Positions 43,197-47,550 of a DNA stretch of 47,550 bases are shown one piece after another. The position numbers were made by a program, and so were the translations under genes. The stretch is taken from positions 1 through 47,550 of the forward strand of contig MNUP01000028.1 in the NCBI GenBank assembly GCA_001871075.1, read 5' to 3'. The notes beneath the pieces were generated by a model. It did no database searches and had not been told where the DNA came from. It saw nothing but the letters and a program-made list of their open reading frames with translations. Each line of letters begins with the position of its first letter. Position 1 is the stretch's first letter. Origin of the DNA: Candidatus Desantisbacteria bacterium CG1_02_49_89 (GTDB taxonomy: Bacteria > Desantisbacteria > UBA1551).

Positions 43197-44513
43197 TTAT
43201 CTTTTAAGGAATAATTCCACGACCGGCACCGTGACGCTGGGCTTGTCCGCAGGCAGCTGCAGCACTACCGATCTTTCCTGCCTTTTGCCTATCTTCTTCC
43301 TTGCCATCTGGTCCGCCACCCAGGGCTCAAGCCCCAGCCCGATCTCGCTGGCGTCATTTAACAGCTGGGCGTATTCAACCCTGTCAGCAAAAGCGTTGCC
43401 GTCAAGATAAAGGTGCCTGTAAGGCCACGCGAGTATGTGCACGTAAAGCCTTCTTGCCGCGGGGTTGTAAGTAAGCTTACAGTTCTCAGGCACATTGAAC
43501 TCAGCCGGAGCCTGGGTGCAGCCGTAGATAGACCTGCCGTGCCTTCTCATCCATTCGCCTATACCCTCAAGCCTGGCAATAGCGCGGTAATCGAATTCTC
43601 CCCTTGCCGTAGGGCCCACGTTCAATAAAAGATTGCCGCCCTTGCTGACGCAGTCGATAAGGGTGCGGATAAGCTCGTCAACGCTCCTCCATGAGGACTC
43701 GTCCCTGTGGTATCCCCATGAGCCGGAGAATGTCTGGCAGGCTTCCCACACCACTTTCTGGCCGTTGACAGTTACCCATTCCCTGGGCTGGAACTGTTCA
43801 GGCGTCTTGATGTCCCATCCTTTTTCAAGGTCAAGCCTGTCGTCCAGCATTACGCCGGGCATCAGTTCCCTTACCATCTTGTAAAGTTTTTCGCTCTGCC
43901 ATTCGTTGCGCCCTTTGCCTGACCCGTCAGGCTTGGGATAGGAAAAGTCAAACCACATTATGTCTATCTTGCCGAATTTTGTCAGCAGTTCCCTTACCTG
44001 GTTGTGCAGGTATTCCGCGTATTTTGCCTGGTTGCGCGTCTTGTTCATTTTATCCCTGTCAGCGTTGCGGTACGGCCCGACATGGGGATCTATCGTGTAC
44101 TGCGGGTGATGCCAGTCGATCAATGAATGGTACAGGCCAACGCGCAGGCCGTTATTGCGGTACGCGTCCACCATAGGTTTTAAAAGGTCCTTGCCGCATG
44201 GAGTGCTGGGCGCTTTGTAATCGGTGTATTCCGAATCCCACAGGCAGAAACCTTCATGGTGCTTTGTCGTGATGACGAAATATTTCATGCCCGCGTTCGC
44301 TGCTGTCTTCGCCCACATCTCGGGGTCATAAAGGTCAGGGTTGAAATGTTTGAAATACCTGCGCTCGTATTCAGGGACGGGTATCTGCTCGTTGTGCTGC
44401 AGCCACTCGTGCCTGGCGCCCATCGCGTACAGCCCCCAGTGAATGAACATCCCGAACCTTGCTTCCGTGAACCACTTTGAATCTCCCGCCGTTCTCCGAA
44501 CCTGCTCCGCCAT
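43197..44513 (-). CDS. GH29 alpha-L-fucosidase
   Basis: 438 residues from the Met at 44513, supported by AGGAGG (the open frame extends to 44546). The catalytic barrel shows GH29 landmarks: WFTEARFGMFIHWGLYA, TKHHEGFCLWDS, YHSLIDWHHPQY, and the nucleophile Asp189 in KIDIMWFDFS. GGNLLLNVGPTARGEF is also typical. The acid/base is not conserved across GH29 and cannot be assigned safely. No signal peptide, so it likely removes terminal alpha-fucose from imported oligosaccharides. Length fits the family. Confidence 0.95.
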   Translation of the reverse strand: MAEQVRRTAGDSKWFTEARFGMFIHWGLYAMGARHEWLQHNEQIPVPEYERRYFKHFNPDLYDPEMWAKTAANAGMKYFVITTKHHEGFCLWDSEYTDYKAPSTPCGKDLLKPMVDAYRNNGLRVGLYHSLIDWHHPQYTIDPHVGPYRNADRDKMNKTRNQAKYAEYLHNQVRELLTKFGKIDIMWFDFSYPKPDGSGKGRNEWQSEKLYKMVRELMPGVMLDDRLDLEKGWDIKTPEQFQPREWVTVNGQKVVWEACQTFSGSWGYHRDESSWRSVDELIRTLIDCVSKGGNLLLNVGPTARGEFDYRAIARLEGIGEWMRRHGRSIYGCTQAPAEFNVPENCKLTYNPAARRLYVHILAWPYRHLYLDGNAFADRVEYAQLLNDASEIGLGLEPWVADQMARKKIGKRQERSVVLQLPADKPSVTVPVVELFLKR

Positions 44514-44534
44514 TGCTCCTCCTTTTTTAAAACA

Positions 44535-44586
44535 GTCATGGGTCATGCGTCATGAGTCATGTGTAAAAAGCGTGTCAGCGTGTCAA
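44535..44586. repeat. Heptamer array GTCATGN x4 and octamers
   Basis: 44535-44562 has GTCATGN four times, with N running through G, C, A, T. 44571-44586 is CGTGTCAG then CGTGTCAA. The heptamer core is the same as in the micro-ORF cassettes (7581 and about 16201). Confidence 0.9.
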
Positions 44587-44607
44587 CGTAAAAACAAGGA
44601 TTTTATT

Positions 44608-44683
44608 GTAACTCAAACCTTCAGGTTTGATATCAGGACTCCCTCCTTAAAGCCTGGCGGGTCTTCGAAAAGTCCTGAGTTAC
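44608..44683. repeat. Nested inverted repeat GTAACTCA/TGAGTTAC
   Basis: Outer arms GTAACTCA (44608-44615) and TGAGTTAC (44676-44683). Inside are a TCAAACCT/AGGTTTGA hairpin and AGGACT/AGTCCT arms. GGCGGGTCTTCGAAAAG within also occurs near 17606. No gene. Confidence 0.65.
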
Positions 44684-44813
44684 ACATCGTTCTCACTAAA
44701 CTCAGTGCCTTCGGCGGCAAAATGAGTTCTCGTAAGTTCCCTGTGAAAAGAGTCTTAAGGTAGTCTCCCGCCACTTCGGCGGGTCGCCGATGGGGCGACT
44801 GTGCCTCTGTGCC

Positions 44814-44976
44814 GTAGCGCCATCCACTCAGTTCTGGTGCGTAGGTCCCTGTGTTGAGCTGCGTAGCAGTTACAGGGAACTCTGTGGTAATTCTTTTCGT
44901 GCTTTCGTCCGCAGCGCCATCTGCTCAGCTCTGGCGCGCAGGCCCCTGCGTTGAGCTGCGCAGCAGCTGCAGGGGG
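44814..44976 (-). repeat. Two family A elements in direct repeat, 97 bp apart
   Basis: 44814-44878 and 44911-44976 are aligned copies that differ mostly by T/C changes. On the minus strand each has the double hairpin with CAAC bulge. The outer stem is CCCTGT/ACAGGG in one and CCCCTGC/GCAGGGG in the other; the tail stem is GCACCA/TGGCGC (one A-C mismatch) versus GCGCCA/TGGCGC. Confidence 0.8.
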
Positions 44977-45023
44977 ATACTTTCGTGTCCCAAAGGGATC
45001 CCCTTGGGACTTTCGTGGAAATT

Positions 45024-47012
45024 TTAGTACTTGATTACTGCCACTCCGTAAGGCGGAAGCGAAAGCGAATTTTTCACTTTCTTTCCCGTTAAAAGGTCCA
45101 CCCCGTTCTTGTCGGGCGTTGCTTTCCCGCCTTTGCCCGCGATGTCAACCACTATCATTCCTTCAGGCTTACCTGTTACGCTGACCCGCCTTACTGCCAC
45201 AATACCGCAGCCGGATACGGCTTTGGCCTGCGCGTATTTCGCGATCTCACTTACAAGCCATCCCGCAAGGAATCTGCGATCAAAATGGGTGCCAAGCGCC
45301 ACGATCTTTCCCCTGCCTATTTTTCTTTCCACCGCTGCAGCCATTCCCTTAGCAGGGCCGTCAGCGTAGGCCGCTATCGCTTTTGTTCCTTTTTCCGGTA
45401 TGAACGCGTCGCACCACAGGCTGCAGCCAACGCTTTTATGGCCGGTCAGATCGACTTTTCCCTTTCCGGATGCCTGGAACCTGTGCCTGACATGGGCGCC
45501 AATGAGTTTTTCAAGAGGGCCGTAAGCGCTTTCCTGGAACGCGGTTGCCTGTTCGTTCCTAAACGAGGACATCGGCCCGACTATCCAGATACCGCCGTTC
45601 TTCATGAAATCTTCCATCTTCCTGGCGGTCTTCCTGGGTATCACAGCCATGAAAGGGGAGATGACAGCGCTGTAACCGGCAACATCCGCGTTAGGGTAGA
45701 TCACGTCCCTGGGGATCCCCGCCTCAAGCAGGGGCCGGTAATAAAGTTCCTGCCACGAAGAGACGTAGTTGAAATTCCAGGCAAGGTGGCCCTGGTTGAA
45801 GATCCACATTGACGGGTAGCTGAAATGGACCGCGACACGCGGTTTTTCGGGCTTTGTTGAATTAAGGAAATCCTTTGTTTTCGCGAGCTCTCCGCTTACC
45901 TGCCTTATCTGGGGTTCGGCAAGCGTTGGTTCGCCCCACGCGTAGACAAGCGAGCCGTGCTCCATTTCCTGGCCGCTCCAGTGCGCCCTCCACAGCCAGA
46001 ACGAAACAGCTTCGCCGCCTTCAGCGAACGCGAGCCAGCATTTCGCGCGCAGAGCACCGGGGGTGTGATAATACGGAGCCGCGGGGATCAAACCTCCCGC
46101 GCTTGTGGCGGAAGTTTCCATTATCCAGTATGGTTTCTCCTTAAGCGGGCGCATCCAGTCCAGTTCGGGGCACCACTTCCACATTTCCTCAGGCGAATAA
46201 TAAAGGTCGTTTGATGCGAAGTCCAGGTTTGAGAAAAGGTCCTCGTAATCCAGCTCATGGAAAGGCGGCATACCGTTTGTGGTTATGGGAACCGCTGTGA
46301 ACCGCCTGAGTATCCTGGTTTGTTCCCTGGCGTAATTAGAATAGCTGTGGCTCATGAAATATTTAAAGTAATAGATAAGGGAAGGGTGGTGGTTTGCGGG
46401 AGCGGGCTTGGGCAGGGGGATCTCGTCGAAAGAACCGAACCTGATGCTCCACAAGCCTGTTCCCCACGACTCGTTGAGCCTGTCTATTGTCCCGTAGATC
46501 CTTTTAAGGAACTGGCGGAACGTCCTTTCGCACACCTCGCAGTAGCAGGAATTTATATGGCATGAGAACTCATTGTCCAGCTGCCACGCCACGATCTGGG
46601 GGTATTTGCAGAACTCCCTTGCGAGCCGCGTGTTGATCTTGTTCGAGAATTCCCTGTAAACCAGGGAGTTGGGGCAGTAGTGGTGCCTGGCGCCGTGCAC
46701 GAACTTCTGGCCTGTGGGCATCGCGGCAAGGGACTGCGGGTATTTTTTTGTGAGCCACGCCGGAGGGGTTGCGGTGGGCGTGCACATAACGACAGCGATC
46801 CCGGCTTCACCCAGGGCTTTCACGGCCCTGTGCAGCCATTCGAAACTGTACTTTCCCTCTTCGGGCTCCATGAACGCCCAGGCGAATTCGGCGACGCGCA
46901 CCATGTTCACGCCAAGGTCCTTCATCCTTTTTATGTCTTTATCAAGCTCTTTCTGTTCCCATGCCTCGGGGTAATAAGCGGCCCCGAAATACGGCGGGCT
47001 GAATTTTATCAT
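45024..47012 (-). CDS. GH42 beta-galactosidase
   Basis: 662 residues, typical GH42 length. The barrel starts FGAAYYPEAWEQKELDKDIKRMKDLGVNMVRVAEFAW. The acid/base is Glu148 in WQLDNEF and the nucleophile Glu299 in PYWIMETS. A zinc site is predicted from Cys113, Cys156, Cys158 and Cys161 (CYCEVC). A trimerisation domain (about 390-590) and a short C-terminal beta domain follow. AGGAGG precedes the ATG and there is no signal peptide. It hydrolyses beta-galactosides in the cytoplasm and is the most upstream gene of the minus-strand glycosidase run. Confidence 0.95.
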   Translation of the reverse strand: MIKFSPPYFGAAYYPEAWEQKELDKDIKRMKDLGVNMVRVAEFAWAFMEPEEGKYSFEWLHRAVKALGEAGIAVVMCTPTATPPAWLTKKYPQSLAAMPTGQKFVHGARHHYCPNSLVYREFSNKINTRLAREFCKYPQIVAWQLDNEFSCHINSCYCEVCERTFRQFLKRIYGTIDRLNESWGTGLWSIRFGSFDEIPLPKPAPANHHPSLIYYFKYFMSHSYSNYAREQTRILRRFTAVPITTNGMPPFHELDYEDLFSNLDFASNDLYYSPEEMWKWCPELDWMRPLKEKPYWIMETSATSAGGLIPAAPYYHTPGALRAKCWLAFAEGGEAVSFWLWRAHWSGQEMEHGSLVYAWGEPTLAEPQIRQVSGELAKTKDFLNSTKPEKPRVAVHFSYPSMWIFNQGHLAWNFNYVSSWQELYYRPLLEAGIPRDVIYPNADVAGYSAVISPFMAVIPRKTARKMEDFMKNGGIWIVGPMSSFRNEQATAFQESAYGPLEKLIGAHVRHRFQASGKGKVDLTGHKSVGCSLWCDAFIPEKGTKAIAAYADGPAKGMAAAVERKIGRGKIVALGTHFDRRFLAGWLVSEIAKYAQAKAVSGCGIVAVRRVSVTGKPEGMIVVDIAGKGGKATPDKNGVDLLTGKKVKNSLSLPPYGVAVIKY

Positions 47013-47339
47013 AAAACCTCCTAAAAGATTTCCACGAAATCACGAAAGTGTCACGAAAGCACGAAAAAGAATTATTTTGCCACTGAGTTCACTGAATAGT
47101 TTAATTTAAAAATATTTTCTATTAACCCCCGACAACAGAGTTAACACGGAATAATGGAAGATAAAGACTGATTGTTGCGCAACTTAGCAAGAAGAGGAAA
47201 CTAAAAATTATTATGCTAAGAAAATAGGGTTTTGCCGTTAATTTCCTAAACCTGATCATATCAAATATGGTTCTTCTCCAAATGTTGTCGTATAATAGAA
47301 TAAATAGCATTAATGCTCTTTAAATAACGAGGGCACCTG
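47013..47339. other. Intergenic stretch, octamer-like repeats, otherwise nothing supported
   Basis: 47033-47067 holds four CACGAAAN units (N = T, G, G, A), the second followed by three extra bases. From about 47080 the base composition turns AT-rich, in keeping with the edge of an imported insertion sequence. I could not identify its terminal inverted repeat with one end only. Confidence 0.6.
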
Positions 47340-47368
47340 TTGACTTCTTCTCTGCTATAGGGTATAAT
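47340..47368 (+). promoter_or_regulatory. Promoter of the transposase gene
   Basis: TTGACT (47340-47345), 17-bp spacer, TATAAT (47363-47368). The AAAAAGGAGGT ribosome binding site at about 47397-47405 precedes the ATG. Confidence 0.75.
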
Positions 47369-47412
47369 ATTCTTTGGCAAGAAAAACCCGGAAGTAAAAA
47401 GGAGGTCCACAG

Positions 47413-47550
47413 ATGCCAGATAATATTATATCACAATGCCTTCAATTGTCAAGCGTAAAAGTCGTTTCCTGCTGTGTCCATGAAGATGAAGTTGACATAA
47501 TCCTTGCAAGGGACCCTTCCAAAGGTTTCTATTGCTCTTCCTGCGGAAGC
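47413..47550 (+). CDS. ISL3-family transposase, N-terminal part (runs off window)
   Basis: 46 codons are visible, beginning MPDNIISQCLQLSSVKVVSC and ending GFYCSSCGS. The layout (hydrophobic V-K-V-V strand, an acidic H-E-D-E-V-D-I-I-L strand, then a C-x-x-C zinc-finger half) matches the N-terminal zf-ISL3 domain of ISL3 transposases. The catalytic DDE part lies outside the window. The strong own promoter and local AT-rich DNA suit an insertion sequence. Confidence 0.65.
   Translation, partial: MPDNIISQCLQLSSVKVVSCCVHEDEVDIILARDPSKGFYCSSCGS

Noticed and set aside
47122-47310. 62-codon minus-strand frame with a hydrophobic stretch and FLLSC
   Set aside because: The lipobox-like end is at the wrong place for a signal peptide, the DNA is AT-rich next to an insertion sequence, and no ribosome binding site is seen.

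Overview
ORGANISM. The window reads as chromosomal DNA of an uncultured Gram-negative-type heterotroph. The evidence is an envelope-type alpha-2-macroglobulin/PBP1C pair, lipobox lipoproteins, many diverse glycoside hydrolases, a URO-D-superfamily protein, GC-rich genes with frequent AGG/AGA arginine codons, and repeat-laden intergenic DNA. This fits candidate phyla with large polysaccharide-degrading gene sets (Omnitrophota, Firestonebacteria or Lentisphaerota-like). There is no rRNA or other reliable marker here, so placement is only a guess. I saw no tRNA, rRNA or CRISPR array. LAYOUT. 1-1165: repeats, then an AbrB-type antitoxin/RelE-type toxin pair behind a consensus promoter with two palindromes. 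1298-5323: lipoprotein with two LamG domains, a beta-helix and a PKD-like domain. 5905-7576: three-gene operon of two YbjQ/UPF0145 proteins and an M48 metalloprotease. 7975-16163: secreted alpha-2-macroglobulin (split by a one-base frameshift) followed by penicillin-binding protein 1C. 16727-19063: HEAT-repeat protein and a DUF4143-type ATPase. 19293-26054: secreted 2253-residue modular protein with a glycosidase-like barrel. 26519-29465: translation GTPase TypA/BipA and, on the minus strand, a tRNA-dihydrouridine synthase. 29636-32506: SGNH hydrolase, LamG lipoprotein, URO-D-family protein. 32684-47012: six minus-strand glycosidase or glycosidase-like genes (GH14/GH42-like secreted protein, GH116, an unassigned TIM-barrel protein, GHL6/trimerisation-domain protein, GH29 fucosidase, GH42 beta-galactosidase). 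47413 to the end: start of an ISL3-type transposase. HOW THE GENES WORK TOGETHER. The right third looks like a polysaccharide utilisation region: one secreted enzyme, with five enzymes lacking signal peptides that probably finish imported galactose-, glucose- and fucose-containing oligosaccharides in the cytoplasm. No transporter or regulator is visible. A2M and PBP1C form the known defence/peptidoglycan-repair pair. INTERGENIC DNA. This is the most unusual part. (1) At about twenty places there are short tandem arrays of period 7, 8 or 9, nearly every locus with a different unit that varies at fixed positions; similar arrays also lie inside the GH116 gene. (2) A dispersed hairpin family has stems that change in a compensatory way while a 3' bulge (YAAC) and a tail stay fixed, which suggests a structured RNA or a hairpin mobile element. 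(3) A repeat cassette occurring twice contains a 16-codon reading frame with a perfect ribosome binding site and synonymous differences between copies. (4) A 74-bp repeat ends exactly in a TTGAC -35 element and precedes two of the promoters, one apparently driving a leaderless mRNA; a third promoter follows a truncated relative. Repeats also supply stop codons and ribosome binding sites of neighbouring genes.
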